In this document: in pieces, positions 30,905-44,131 of the stretch | Layout of the letters: each line of letters opens with the position of its first letter | Position numbering within the stretch: position 1 is the stretch's first letter | Assembly: GCF_035083965.1 (NCBI RefSeq) | Contig: NC_089724.1 | Location: forward strand, 15,170,910 to 15,234,909 | Reading direction: 5' to 3' | Length of the DNA stretch: 64,000 nucleotides | Source of the DNA: Branchiostoma lanceolatum | Taxonomy: Eukaryota; Chordata; Leptocardii; Amphioxiformes; Branchiostomatidae | The notes under the pieces: generated by a model | Databases searched by the model: none | What the model was told of the DNA's origin: nothing | Seen by the model: only the letters and a program-made list of their open reading frames with translations | Translations under genes and position numbers: made by a program

Positions 30905-33900
30905 CTAACAAGTGTGACCATGAGGTCAGAGCTTATTTATTTGTTAAGAAAATGTTCTCCAGTTTTTACAGTCTTGAAGGCGATCTAGAGGGAAAGTTCG
31001 AAACGGAGGTAACGTTTGGTGGGGCAGATATAGCCCAATTGTTTATTCTATTCATTTCCATGTGAACATTTTAGTAAGAAGTAGACCACTTTGTTCGTTT
31101 TAATAAGTGGTGCGTGAAAAACACTTGGTCATCAGCCAGTCAACTTGGACAATATTTCGTTGTATTTACTTTTACTTTGTATTCTACGAAAAGGGTGTCT
31201 TGTTAAATGAGTTCAAGAAAAGAAATAAATGGTACATATTCCATTTTGCAAACTCTGATGGTTCATTAGAAAACAAACGTACCCGGATACAATGTTTCAC
31301 TCACTGACATGTTGAAGGACACTCATTTGTAACGTGATCAGTTATGGTCGAGCGATAAGTAGTAAGAAGTAAATGATAAAAACATGCCCTGAACATAGCA
31401 TCCAGTTTACGACAACAGATTCGGCAAAATCCCGTTGTAATTTTAAGTTATATTCACGTTTTGTTCGTTATAAGCAATTGTCTTAAAACTTTATATTTTC
31501 AGACAGATAACAACGGAGTGAACGTGAGTCTATTCAATGCCTGTGGTCCTTAGACGTTACAGTCCTAATTCTATAGGGTGTTTGTAATCACGTGACTATA
31601 ACGTAATTATTTTCCGCCATATTGGATCTTTAAAGTTTCAAGGTAAATTTGAATTTGTATGAACAGCCACAACCGCGTTAATCAAAAGTACATCCGTGCT
31701 CTAGTGATTTGATGATTTTGAAATTGCCTCATAGTAGATAGATCATTTTTATTTTTCTATCCCAAATATTTTCCTCGGACGAACTGTTCAATTCCTTGCC
31801 TTGCGTGACGTCAGTGATGTTTTTTCTTGTGAAAGAGCATATAAGCGGTTCCTAGGGAGGCGAAACCAAACTACAGGTCTTTAAACCATGCATTGTGGCG
31901 ATGATAATTATTGACACAACTACTGTGCACTGCACAAGCATTAAGAAGAGGAGCCTGAATACGTTCAATAGGATACGAAATTTTGGGATTTTCGGAGCAG
32001 TGTAGTTTTCTTTTCGCCTGTAGACGTGAAATATAGATGTGTTTTGCTGGTGTCTTTGAGGTCGCTTTTTTAATAGAATCAAAATTTAGCAATGAGTATC
32101 CTCGAGGCGCACGGCTCACACATCTGTTGGGCATTTGTTTACACGATAGCGGCCCTACATACTGGCTGGACCGGTTTACACACAAGTTTTCGGAGTCGAC
32201 TCGGGGCTGTGTGTGAGGAGCTTTGGGCTGCTCGAGTGGAGTTTTCCTACTAGAAAATGCTACTGGAGCGGCATAAGGTTCTCCTAACTTGCACAGTCCT
32301 GAGTCGACTCCAAGTCCAGACTCTAAAACGCATGAGTAAATCAGACCATTGACAGAAATTCCGAAAAGTCGTTATTTCCAACCACCTGTCAGAGCAGACA
32401 ACTAGTGCTTCTAGGATTGTCAAGGTTGAGGTTGAAAAGTAATTCAATTAACAAAAGATGGCGCTGCCATTGGCTTAGCAATATCTACTCAGTTGTGTTT
32501 ACCCAACTCCGTAGATACTATGAAAGTCAAACGTTGAAATTTTGCATTGCAGTCCTATGTCCTATTTTTACACCAGGAGAAAGGTCACGCCTCTATGAAT
32601 GTACTGACGTTGTAGAGATGCTTCCGAGATAACTCACAGGAACATAGGTATTTTTGGAAACATTCGACCTCTGGGTCATATTTGTCTCATTGAAACCATG
32701 TTTTACATGGAAGTCGTACGTAGTGGGCGGGTGACATGGTCTGGAAACTAGGACCGTCAACAGCGGGGTGCATGGTGAAGAATGTTCTGGCGGCGGCGTG
32801 GTTCTGAAGGTATACTCTCCAAGCAGAGGTCGGGAGGAGAGATCGTAATACTAACCTTCCTCTGACTAGACTTTCTGGCGTGGGGTTGGCAGTTGTCAGA
32901 AGGCGAGGCAAAAGAAGCTAACAATCTAACCTTCTAACCTTATATAGTTTGTTGGATATGCGCGTATGGGCGTGGCGTGACATGTCTGACTCAAATCCGA
33001 TGACCAACCTGTACCTATCTGAATGAGTAGTTGTTGAAGTTAACGAAGGTACCATTCTGATATGTTAAACGCTTTATTTTGCAGAACTACTGTAGTTCAC
33101 ACTTGGCTCTATCTGGGGTAGGGATCGGAACACTGGAAGAACACTAGGGTAGTTTTCTTATGTACACAACCTTATTTCTTTCCTCTAAAAATATAAAGCT
33201 GTGTTGCTGAAAAGCTTCGTTGGCTTTGTTGAATTGATTCACCAACCTGATGAAACGGTTTACGGAAGAACTCTCAGATCAGAGCCTGGTAACCAGCTGC
33301 AGTTATACCGACCCCAGTCCAACTAAGCATAGGCCTCTTTTTTCTCAAAGCATTGTATCTTTGGTTTTTTTTTACAGTCTATCATACATCTTCTGCTTAC
33401 TGATATCTCCGAGGGCAAAGAAATTGAAACCGTTAAAATTCCCGGGCGTCCGCTTATGTTCCCGGGCGGCCGGCAACACTCCCAGTACCGTAGAGATTGT
33501 TGGGAGCTTCATATATCTTTACCAGTCTACAAGAACACTAGAGCTGAGCTAAATTTCATAACCAAAAAAATACCCACATAGCCGTAATGTTCAATAAAAC
33601 AACATGTTGTTTCTCATCTGTTCAGGTATGGTGACATGTCAAGTGCATATAGATATATTTTTCAGCATAGACCATTGAAAATTGACTTGAAACAAACACG
33701 TAACAGAGCTGTTTAACTTTTGTTTAAATCCATAAAGATAACGAGTCTAATACACAGAAAGTAAGTTATAGGTTTAAGCTTTCTAAATATACAGATGACA
33801 AAACCTGCCTGCAGGCTTGTTTGTATGACAAAATAACAATCCAAGAGGGTTCTTTACTTCATAATCATACTCAGACGTTGTTGATGGCGGTCAAGTCTGT

Positions 33901-34095
33901 TACATATTTCTTCAGACTTCTTGCTCTTAAAATGATTTACTGGTAAAAGATATATCAATATCATTTAGAATTTTTTTTAAACTTAAGTCTATGTTAAAAT
34001 CATAATCAATTCCATCCATAAATATAAAATTTGTATAATCTCTGGTCATAATTATATACATTATGTATATCATCATATTATTCTTAAATGTACGG
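30905..34095. other. intergenic DNA, no gene recognised
   Basis: Follows the poly(A) signal of the peptide precursor. Several short ORFs (31.1, 31.9, 32.4 and 33.3 kb) lack splice-consistent partners or recognisable motifs. It contains a small inverted-repeat element (32195-32309) and a CTCCAAGCAGAGG motif at about 32818 that matches the ends of the MITE family at 48253. Confidence 0.4.
32195..32309. mobile_element. small inverted-repeat element
   Basis: GGAGTCGACTCGGGGCTGTG at the left pairs with CACAGTCCTGAGTCGACTCC at the right (20 bp, two mismatches), enclosing about 75 bp. Probably a MITE remnant. Confidence 0.45.
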
Positions 34096-37000
34096 TTATT
34101 GTTGACAATGTCTGTGCTTGAGCCACGTGATGTCGCTCACCGCCCACCGAAGGTACCACAAAAACTCCCAGATGACCTGCTGGTCACGTGATCGTCTAAG
34201 CAGCTCTCCGGTTGGATCCTGTTCTGTCGACGTCATGACTACTGTCGGTACGTCATCCAAGACGGCAAATCCCATTGCTTCTGCCTGTAGAGTTTTTGAA
34301 AATAACATTTTCTTTATTGGAAACACAGTTTCCTACTGATGTCATGACGTTTAATAACGCAGTGATTATTTACTTACAGTACACGACAACGTCACATACA
34401 CTGTGAATCGATAACGTCACTAAAATGAATTCAACACTTCAAATCTAAACCATGACCACAGTATATATTCATGGTTTTGCCAGTTACATGTTTTCAAGGC
34501 CATCTAATGTAGGATTGGAACGATCCAAAAGTCACCATTTTAGTCATTTCTTTACATGATAAGTTGAATCTACCTTTATAAAGTACGAATGCGATTATAG
34601 TGAAGTAGGGACGTGTTGAAAACCTCGGATCTGTTTACGGTCCCTTGTTTTGAGTACCGGACTATCTCAATATACAATGTATTGATCGTGTTTTGGTCTA
34701 AGTCGATAAGCAATTCAATTGTAATAGAATTTTTAGAAAAGAATACGTTTGTTTAAGAAGTTGTTTTAAAGAGAAACATCAGCAAAAATTTGGCCGCCCT
34801 AGATCCTACAATAAGGGATTTCAAATCTATTTAAAAAGTCGTTTCTTACCGTTATTCTAATGTTTGTCAACAGCGACTCCAATCTGTCTGTCGTTCTGGT
34901 CAACACTTCCAGCAACTCTGTGTCAGAACCCTCTTCTTCTGCATAACTAGCCTCGTCGTTCCGGACCTCGTGTAGATATGTACGGAACGTTCTCAAGTCT
35001 GCGCGGAGTCTGCTGACTTTTTCTTCGACCTGATCAGGAAGAAAGGATATACAATACCTTAGTACATGAAAATTGCTAAAACGCTCCTGCAGTTCAGAAA
35101 GAAAGCTGCTAGTGGACCCAAACTGATGCCACATCTTTCCGAGTACACAAGTTGTTTACCATCCAAAAATCATTAACGTTAGCTCGATAACACAAGATGA
35201 AAAACCCGGATGTTCTGCTGCAGCCACAGAGGAAGCCGGCAGGAGACGGGAACCAAAATCTAATCATTTCTTTGAAAGGATAAGAGACCAAACTGCACAT
35301 CGACTTTCATGATAATCTACCATAGCTTTTTGAGTTATGCTGTTCAACTTCAAACATACATACAAACGTTACCGAGAATACAGGTAACGTTATATCCCTC
35401 TTGGCGAAGGCAATTATTGTTGTACTTACAGTGATATTGAGTGGAGGTGGACACGTGCCGTTGCCGCTGGACTGACGACATTCTGAGAGGAACTGTGGAA
35501 ATGAAATCCAACGGTCAGAATAAACCATACACTGTAATGTAGACACACTTACACTTTATATATATAATCTGCAATTACTACATTCAATGATACTTTTCTT
35601 TTTAGATTTATGGGTAACTGTATATCAGAGGCTATGACGTTTCAACTTCTAGCAGCCAACCCCCGAAGGACAGTTTAGTTTTAGTTTTGCGTAAGAAAAT
35701 TCGTCTGCATCTGGCACCAATTAGTTACATAAGCCACATCTCCCCTGAGCTTGCACCTGAAGTCTATATCTGTTATTGGCATTCATAAGAACATATGATC
35801 CAAATGAGCAGGCGACTTTTTGCGTTGTGCCCCCAAGTTCTACAACTTAATTACCAAAGAAAACTGAGTTGGCTTTTTTCTGTGAGGAGTAGCTACTATA
35901 GCAAACTAGTTCAATTCAACGTTACGTCGGTAAATTATACTCGTGAATCGTAATTTATCACTTTACTAGAATATACGTAGCGCGTTATTTGTCACACAGA
36001 ATTCATCGTTCATGATCAGCGTTATGTACAGATACTTCGTGTCGCGTAGTCGAACACAAAAGTAACAACTAATGGCATCTTAGTTTTACCATCTAAGATC
36101 CCCGAATCTAGCGTAGTGCTTAAAGGAATATACTCGTCATTTGCGGGCCTTTCTAGGTTCAGTGTTAAGAGTTGCCGGCCAACTAAATCTACTGCTATGT
36201 GTTGCCAGGTCCCCCCATACAGACCCACGTTCACGCACACGTGTATGTTATAAGGGGGAGGCTCCTATAACTCTCTCCCCTTTTCACAGTGACGTCAATG
36301 AAACAAGATTGATCTATAAACTATTTTTCCTTAGCTCTGAGTTATTTTTATACGAACTGCATACATACTAGTAGACACCTACCCCGGGCTTTGTCCAGTT
36401 CCTGTACGGCATTCGTAATACTGTATCCAGGCTGTCCAGAGTAAAACCGTGCCCAAAACTGCCCGCAACTGACGCCGTTCCCCCATACGTTTCAGTCTGT
36501 GATTAAAAAGATATGATAGTTTTGGTCAGTAAATTCTTTGAATAGCTCGCTATCTACAAGTGAGTGGTTGACACACTGTAACAAGTTAAAAAGTCAAATA
36601 CAATATAATTCACTTTCTTCACAAACTGATATTGCCTCGAAAAGTTTCAACATGGTTGACCATGTAGTTCCTACCCGGGGATCTCAATAATACTATTTAG
36701 CATCATAAGTATTAAGTTTTAAAGTTGCTGATCAATTTTTGTTCTAACTTTTAGCGTTTTACATCATGTGCGATTACTTATATATGAAGAGGTGGATACG
36801 GAAACACCGGGAAGAAGAAAGAAATTTTTGGAACATAAATAAATCAAATTGTAGAGCTTACCAAAACGGAATGCGTGTTGTTGACATCTAGCGCCAGTCG
36901 TACGGTGATCGTGTACATGTCGGTGTACAGTTCGCACGGCGTCTTCTCGTCCGTCGCGTCCCGGACTGGCCTCATCAGACTGCGAGTCGTTGCACACGGT

Positions 37001-37303
37001 ACGAGGAATAACAGGAGCCCCGATGCCATCAAATACAAACCTACAAAACACCCAAATAGACATTTTACATTGAACTTCATACTTACAATCAACACAGCAA
37101 AGTTTACAATCTATACAGTGCATTTGAAAAGCGCGTGCCTTTTTTCTAACGAAAAATGTTTACCTCTACATCGCAATCATTAACACTTCATCAATGAGAA
37201 CAATTTTCTCCGTTACTGTTATGACCATTTGTTATGTTAGGAAATGAATCCATAAGAATGCCAACTTACCAGACATAATGCAGGAAACACTGGTCGCGAA
37301 CAT
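34096..37303 (-). CDS. class I four-helix cytokine, IL-6/CNTF/CLCF1-like, paralogue 1
   Basis: Six exons on the minus strand: 37303-37270, 37040-36862, 36496-36383, 35492-35430, 35029-34850 and 34284-34096. The phases are 1,0,0,0,0 and all junctions are GT/AG, giving 252 aa. A signal peptide (about 1-30, LYLMASGLLLFLVPCATT) spans exons 1-2. Helix A lies near 47-71 (CELYTDMYTITVRLALDV). The AB loop is in exon 3 (LDSLDTVLRMPYRNW). Exon 4 is a 21-residue insert with two Cys (114, 123) and sequons NGT and NIT. Helices B and C are in exon 5 (KVSRLRADLRTFRTYLHEV; TELLEVLTRTTDRLESLL). Helix D is in exon 6 (about 216-246, QQVIWEFLWYLRWAVSDI). The D helix resembles that of CLCF1/CNTF (L..L..W......D...LK). 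Exon borders and residues match the gene at 44.1-47.0 kb. Expected role: secreted ligand of a gp130-like JAK/STAT receptor (inference). Exon 4 could be optional. Confidence 0.8.
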
Positions 37304-37390
37304 GTCTCAAGTAGTACAAGTTCCAATAGGGTGCGCGTCTGCTTCTGTCGAACAAGTGTTCTGAACTGTCTACGGATTATTGAAGGAAGG

Positions 37391-37399
37391 TTTTTATAC
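37391..37399 (-). promoter_or_regulatory. TATA box of cytokine paralogue 1
   Basis: On the minus strand this reads GTATAAAAA, about 88 bp upstream of the start codon at 37303, which leaves a 5' UTR of roughly 60 nt. Confidence 0.6.
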
Positions 37400-37711
37400 A
37401 GAGATAAGCTTGTTGATGGATTGGTCTTTGATCAACGGCGCAGTAGGGTGTGCGGATGCCCTATTGGTACCAGACCCTCCCCCGGCACCTTTCTATGACT
37501 CCGTACCACCAGATATCATCGTCGTTTTTTTTCTTTTATTATCATCATTCATCATATCATTATTGCTAGTATACGACATCTGAAAATGATGTGTATGAAG
37601 GACTTTGAAATTCAACCAGGATAAATCCGGACACATCTGTCAACGTGCCAAAGTAACTTTGGCCTCGAACCGAGAAAATCTGAAACTTTTTTACTCTATT
37701 TGTCAATTCCG

Positions 37712-37776
37712 TTTCTATATGCTTTGGATTTATGAAATATGACATTTCTATATGCTTTGGATTTATGAAATATGAG
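37712..37776. repeat. 33-bp direct duplication
   Basis: TTTCTATATGCTTTGGATTT and its following bases (ATGAAATATGA) occur twice with a 33-bp period. Probably a replication slippage event upstream of cytokine paralogue 1. Confidence 0.85.
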
Positions 37777-38435
37777 ATGCTGCCCGTGACAGAATTGTTT
37801 TCCGTACCGTTAACCTAAGTGAATACCTTTTTTACCAACCCTCTTTCGCGACTTATTCAATCCAACAGCATTTATGTTGAACCAGTGTCTCCTGAACAAC
37901 TTGTTAGAGGGCGCTACTATAGGTTCACGTAACACCGACTTAAAATATATTCAAAGTATGTGAGAGAGTTGAACAGAGCGTTTGCTACTAGTCTTCACAT
38001 CCGCTATATCTTGGGACAAGACTAAAAAAAGGACCTGGGAAACCATGTTGTAGTCTGTAAAGTGTTCTCTCGATCTCGTGTTGTTTAGTGTAATGACGTT
38101 TTTCTGGCCGCATTTTTGTGCATTCCCCCGCACCACCGCTCATATTAGATGACCCCATTTTTGTCCCATCCCACGTCTTCTGCGCCGCGGGCCCTCGTCT
38201 TCCGACAACATTATAAAGAGCATTTTCTGTCAGCACACTTATTTTTAGCGCCTTTAAGTCTATTTCTGGCTTCCTTGAGGGAAGGCCGTCTGCTGTTCTC
38301 ACTAATGAGGACCACTCCTGGCGTACTCTGTGACATGAAATTGTTTTGGATCGGCAAAAAAAGCAGCTTGGTATACCGGATGAAGGACGGGCTATATAAA
38401 GAACAAAATTCTATATTTAACAACGAATCTCTATT

Positions 38436-40130
38436 TTTAAACCATATGTCTCCTACATTTTCTTAGTTTAGACGACAAGAGAAAAATCTAGTTCTGGGAC
38501 ACAATCGCGAGGTAATATCTTTACAAACGCGGGTGAGCATGGGTAGGAAAGATAGAAGCTTCAGAGTGACCGTGAGTGCACAGTCATACTTGAATTATTG
38601 TCATGCGGTAAAAGTTCGGCTTAATGCTGAAGAATGATTTTGCTGTTAACGTTATAAAACGTGTTCCCCCCTGCACCAACTTCTTGAATGTTACAGTTCT
38701 AATGTACTGTAAATTGAGTTTGAGTGAGTTTGAGTTTATTACCGTCTCCATAAAGAATGCAAACATTCACATGGTGCCAGTCTTCGAAGTTCCCTGAAAA
38801 ATCACACGGGAAATTTGTAAGAGTGTGTTTTTTCTTAAGATTCGCACTCAATGTATGTATCTTATTGTTTTCTAAAAAAAGCCTTTTATCATTGGTCTCT
38901 AAACATCATACTTGGCCCAAGGGCTATTGAAACGGAGATGGCGCCGCCCTATGCACCACCTGGCGCGGTAAATAACATACTGCTGAATTTTTGTCAGTGT
39001 AATAGTGTATGTATACTATGTATATTTCTATGCGAAGTTCTTTGTTCAACTGTATATTCATTTTGTTTTTTACGTTCCGTTTATTTGTATAAAGTACAAA
39101 GGATTTTTGAAAAGAATTTAAAAAGATTTTTTATTAAGGGTAAAAAAGGTTAATCCTCAAGTAAATCTTGGGAGGGAAATGTCCTAGTAAAGCCATGCAT
39201 GGCAGAATGTTGAGACAAACGAGGCTGTCAGAAAAGGGTACGATTTTTCCTTTCCCAGATCAGCTTAGAGATAAGAAAAAGGTCACCAAATCGGTCGCCA
39301 AGGACGTTTAGAATAAATTAGCTACATGTGGTCGAGAAACACACCCCACTGTTGATGGAATGTGGTTACGTGCGCCGCGATTACAAGGCTAGGTGCCATC
39401 TGCAGATAGTCTGGTAGCCATGCCACCGGGAGCAATACGATTTCCCCAGCAAAGGAACCTGGCCCCGAAAATCGCGAATCATCGGCGCCCCAATTTAATA
39501 TGCAATTGAACAAAGAACTTTGCATAGAAACATACATAGTATAACGTTACATGCACTGACAAATATTCAGTAGTATGCTAGTTTAGTTCTTCCCGCACCA
39601 GATGGTGCCGAGCTAGCATCTCCGTTTCAATAGCCCTTGGGCCAAGTATGATGTTTAAAGAACAGTGATAAAAGGCTTTTTTAGAAAACAATAAGATACA
39701 TACCTAGAATGCAAATTTGAAGAAAAAACATTACAATTTTCCCGTATGATTTTTCAGGGAGCTTCGAAGACCGGCACCTTGTGAATGTTTGCAATCGTCA
39801 TGGAGACGGTTATTGCCTAAAAAAGACCCTTGAACTGTAACATTCAAGAAATTTCTGCAGGGCCTAGGGGGAACGCGTTCTATAACAGCAAAATAATTCA
39901 CCAGCATTAAGCTGAACTTTTGCGGCTGCATCGATACAAAGGACGGCATGGCATATATATAATTCTAGTACGACTGTGCACTCACGATCACTGTGAAGTG
40001 TCTATAGTTTCCCTCCCATGCTCACTAGCGTTTTTAAAAGAAATTGCTCAGCGATTGTGTCCCAAAACTAGATTTTCTCTTGTTTTCTAAAGTAAGAAAA
40101 AGTAGGAGACATATGGTTTAGAAATAAAGT
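38436..40130. repeat. long imperfect inverted repeat, ~620-bp arms
   Basis: The left arm (about 38436-39056) and right arm (about 39497-40130) are reverse complements with many small differences, separated by about 440 bp. Paired landmarks: CATATGTCTCCTAC (38444) with GTAGGAGACATATG (40103); GCCCAAGGGCTATTGAAACG (38917) with CGTTTCAATAGCCCTTGGGC (39624); GAAGTTCTTTGTTCAA (39034) with TTGAACAAAGAACTTTGC (39507). No protein is encoded. It could be an inverted duplication or a foldback transposon with very long ends. Confidence 0.75.
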
Positions 40131-40149
40131 TTCGCCATATAGTCAGGGT

Positions 40150-41660
40150 TAGTATTAGCACGCCCCGTCGTTTCGTGGCTTGGAGGATGTTGACTCGGGT
40201 TCGAATCCGAGCTGGTACACTTACTTTTCTAACTACTTTGCTGTCGTACCTTTCGTAACTGAAATGTTGCTTTATTTACCCGTTTGTTTCTTGTCAGCCC
40301 ACCACCCTCCAAAAAAGGGCCCACCCCAACAAGAAAAGTTATTCTACGCACGGATATGGCATCGTCAAAAAAAGTAACAACATATTACGGCTCGCTAATT
40401 CCTGTCAAACAGTCTCCTTTATTTGGCCAATTTCTAACCCTTTCGTTCTGCCAGTTACCCAATGTGCCTGTCAGAGACTATTCACAGCTGGTGAACTGTT
40501 TCTTTCGTACCAGTCAGCGCTTCAGTACGGCTAACTTCTTTCATGATCATTCATCAATCAGGTGACAGTGGCAGTGCCCCCCTCCCACACCTTGTCGTGA
40601 CATAACGAAATGGGTCTTGTAGTTGACATTGACCTTCTAGAAGACTCTTGCAGTGAACCAGCGAACATTGACCTCGGGAAAGGTTTATTCAGTGTCATAG
40701 CGAACCCCCATGCGAAAGATGTATCCATATCATCAGTGTCACGGTGACTAAAGGTACAATATGAGCAGTAACAGAATCATCACTAGTAAACCGTGTCACT
40801 AGGAGCTCCCCGGTATCTCTACGGTTCTGCCGGGGAGTCTTACGGGATTTGTGAGAAAGGCCAGCTGGAAAGATAGCGAAAGGCTGACAGAAACTGAAGA
40901 CATAGTACTGAGTAGAACTGGGGCTGGTATTAAAAGCACCCTAAGTCGGCTCGTTGAGAATATGGTTACCAGGCTACCGTTTTTGTCTGATCGTTCTGTC
41001 CAAGCAGATGTTCGCCCGGTCGTACCGCTACTATTGGTGTCTTTCCCTCCCGCAAACAGTCCTTACCATATCGCCATATGTGTATAGTAATATAAGTACG
41101 CCCCGTCGTTTCGTGATATGAAGGATTAAAATTACAAGTGTTTTAGGATTTTGACTGGGCCGGGTTCGAACTGTCTCTTTTCACTAATTTTTCATCATTT
41201 GTAACGATACTGTCGTACATTTGTAATTGACATGTTGCTTTATGTTTTTGCCTCTTCTCAGACCCCCCCCCCCCCCCTCCCCTCCCCTCCGAAAAAAGTT
41301 GTTCCAGGCTCGGTTATAGCATAGCCAAATAGTAACAACATATTACGACTGATCGATAATTCTTGTCAAGCAGTCTCCTTATTTGGCCACGTTTTTTGTC
41401 AGTTACCCAATGTGTCTGTTAGAGACTATTTGCAGCTAGTGAATTGTTTCTTTCGTACCAGTCAGCGCTTTCCAGGGAATTTCATAGTCAATCATCAATC
41501 ATGTGACACCTAGTGCCCCCCTCCCACACCTTGTCGTGACATAACCAAATAGGATGTTGACCTTGTGGAGTGAACCAGCGAGCATTGACTTCGTAATAAG
41601 TTTATTCGGTCTCACAGCGAGCCCTCTTGTATCCATATCATCCGTGTCAGTGACCAAAGG
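40150..41660. repeat. direct repeat pair with tRNA-like B-box
   Basis: About 40150-40760 and 41088-41660 are diverged direct copies: ACGCCCCGTCGTTTCGTG at each head, then GTAACAACATATTACG, CAGTCTCCTT...ATTTGGCCA, TTGTTTCTTTCGTACCAGTCAG and CCCACACCTTGTCGTGACATAA. Copy 1 has GACTCGGGTTCGAATCCGAG, a perfect T-arm/B-box; copy 2 has GGGTTCGAACTG. It may be a duplicated SINE-bearing segment. It is not a functional tRNA, because no matching acceptor, D or anticodon arms are visible. Confidence 0.6.
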
Positions 41661-41669
41661 TGCAATGAA

Positions 41670-42790
41670 CCCTAACAGAGTATACTAGTAACTACTTGTT
41701 TGGCAACTTCAAAATTTATGTACAACGCTTTGATGTAAGCCCTAATGTTATAGGTTCTAACAAGGATGATATGTTTGTTATATTGTGTGTTTGTTTGTTT
41801 GTTTGTTTGTTGTTTTTTGTCTATATAAAAGAGAAGTGACTTGAAGCAGCTGCCTAAATGGCGCGGGAGGAGCATGAATAGACCTATTAGTTAAGTCCAC
41901 GTCTCCGAACGCTTAAGAGCGTCCTCTGGCGATTAAAATCTAAAGCACTGTAACAGGGACGTGAAAATAAGGAAGCTCTCCATCATGGCCAGCTGCTTAC
42001 CGAGACTGATGCGACGGCCTCAGAAATAAACAACGTGATTGGCTGTTTGGTTGGTTGCCCCCCAACAACACAAGGCCGAGTACCTGACTGGTTGTCGGCT
42101 ACCTAGCGCCGCTAGCGGTAACGCAGAGAGTAAGGACGCATACACGTACACGTAGCAGGTCTGGCATATATATATGAGGATGGCAAAAAGACAGAAATAA
42201 ATCCCCGGGAGAATTAGACTATATGAGAGAGGCTATGCAATTTACCTAGTGCATTAGGCTTTTTCAGAAAGAAATGACGTTATTTGGTTCAACTAGCCTT
42301 TTGTCCTTTTGTTTAAAGGCAAAGATAAGGCAAGGAGTATCTCCATTGGAGTTTAGCTGTCTTTGTTTTCAAAAGTAATATCTACAAAATCCTCAAACGT
42401 CTGAGATATTGAAATACGCCGGCATTATGTCTTTTTGAACGACTTGTTTACAAATGATACGCGTATCTTATGCAATACGATTTAAACTATGAAACAAATC
42501 TATTACTTAGCCCCCACAGTTGGGCTTTTGAGGTTTATTGTATTGTGCTTTCTGTAGCTGATTGTACCCTGTTCTCAACAGTCCCGGTTGCCATGGAGGC
42601 TTACTAAAAGATCATCGTGGCCGTACCAACTTGTATTAACATATTTGCAAACACATTTTGTTATTGACCTGTGGGGCTAAAATGTGCTCATAGTGTGTTC
42701 ATTCTTTCTGTTCATTCTCTGGGTGGCCTGGTAACCATTCCATCGGGAGCTCCCCTGTATCTCTACGGTGTTGGGAGGGTTGCCCGCCCG
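41670..42790. other. intergenic DNA, no gene seen
   Basis: Contains a short (TTTG)n run at about 41788 and no coding sequence. GGGAGCTCCCCTGTATCTCTACGG-like sequence near 42747 repeats the motif at 40801, so further copies of local repeats are present. Confidence 0.4.
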
Positions 42791-42794
42791 CCCA

Positions 42795-43135
42795 GGGCTA
42801 TTTACCCTGGGTGCAATCCTTCTTACGTTACCTCTGGCTTGTTCTTTTCACTTGCTTCCCACGGAACAAGCTACAAGCCCCAGTGCACTGTTACTAAGCC
42901 TCTACCAGACTCCAGACGTGGCTGGAAAGCCGGAGTAGAAATCGGTCAAAAACAGGAGTTGTCCAGCCGATAGATACAGTTGGCCACGTCGGGAACTGTA
43001 TCTATATCGGCTGGCCAACTCCTCTATTTGACCGATTTCTACTCTTTCCAGCCACGTCTGGAGCCTGGTAGAGGCTACAGTGCATGTCGTAACTACGGAG
43101 GATGGTACCCAGGCTAATTATAAATAAGGGCCATT
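42795..43135. mobile_element. nested foldback element
   Basis: The inner arms, about 42883-42980 and 42992-43085, pair over about 85 bp (CCAGACGTGGCTGGAAAG with CTTTCCAGCCACGTCTGG; GAGTAGAAATCGGTCAAA with its complement). The outer ends contain ACCCTGGGTGCAATCC and GGATGGTACCCAGGCTA, the same terminal motif as the hAT-like foldback at 55383-55451. Confidence 0.65.
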
Positions 43136-43139
43136 AGCG

Positions 43140-44125
43140 CACGCCCGCGAATTTGTATGGTGTCGGCTTCAGCTATACCAGAAAGACCAACTGGAAAGAT
43201 AGTCTGTCAGAAAAACGCCTATGCTTACGTATTTACTAGGACCGGGGCCGGCCTGTGGGATTGGTAACCAGAGTATTCTCCGGGTGTTAGCAAGAAACAA
43301 GCAACCATGGCACAAAATGTACAAGTGACGTGTTCAATTTTATTCCTTGAACTAGTCTCACAATAGCAGCATATTTGTCAATAAATAAAAATCATTCAGA
43401 TCCAGATTCATAAATATCTTCATAAATAAACTAAATCTTTCATTTGATATCGTCTCGATGATAATTACAAACTGACAAATAAATAAACAAAGAAATAAAT
43501 AAATAAATAAATGAATATATCAATAAATAGATAAACTCTCTGAAACCAGATGACAAGAATCACACAATATAATAGCAAATATACCTTTTGCTGCTGTGTC
43601 GTAATAAAAGCTACAATAAATAAGTCAGAATAAGTTACAGACAGGTAGGTACTGTGGTCCCCGATCACCGTTAGCTCACCTTTAGTAGTAAAAATATCAC
43701 ACAAGTGAAATAAATAATTAAGTTATGAAGTTGTCAAAACTTGTCAGAATATTTCTCACATTCTTACGACATTGCATATTTCATATGAATTAAACATTTC
43801 CAAATTTTCATGTTCAGCGAAGACTCCGCTAGAAAACATTTTCACTGGAATGTCTCCACGCGTTTCAATTAATATTGCACATGGAAGTTGACACAATACG
43901 CTAGCAAACCAGTGTTGGAATCATTTGATGTTCCCAACAATAATTTAAGCATACTAGCTCAAATATTGAGCCAACTCTTCTTCTGAATCCTGACTGGATT
44001 CAATAAATAGATAAGACGGACGGAATGACTACATTAGATTAATGCTTTCGAAGCATACGTCGTGTCACGTGATGCTCACGTGATTTCTATAAGAAAGTCA
44101 CATGAAGATCACGTGATGTCTGCGT
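43140..44125. other. intergenic DNA with (AAAT)n tract
   Basis: 43170-43270 repeats sequence seen at 40855-40940 (AACTGGAAAGATAG...CTGTCAGAAA...GGGGC(T/C)GG). 43473-43520 is an AAATA-rich microsatellite. No gene until the stop codon of cytokine paralogue 2. Confidence 0.4.
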
Positions 44126-44131
44126 GGAATT

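Noticed and set aside
31852-32185. Overlapping minus-strand ORFs of 76 and 104 codons
   Set aside because: No domain, leader or plausible partner exons; composition like random intergenic sequence.
40170-40235. Functional tRNA gene
   Set aside because: Only the T-arm/B-box is present; no cloverleaf could be formed.
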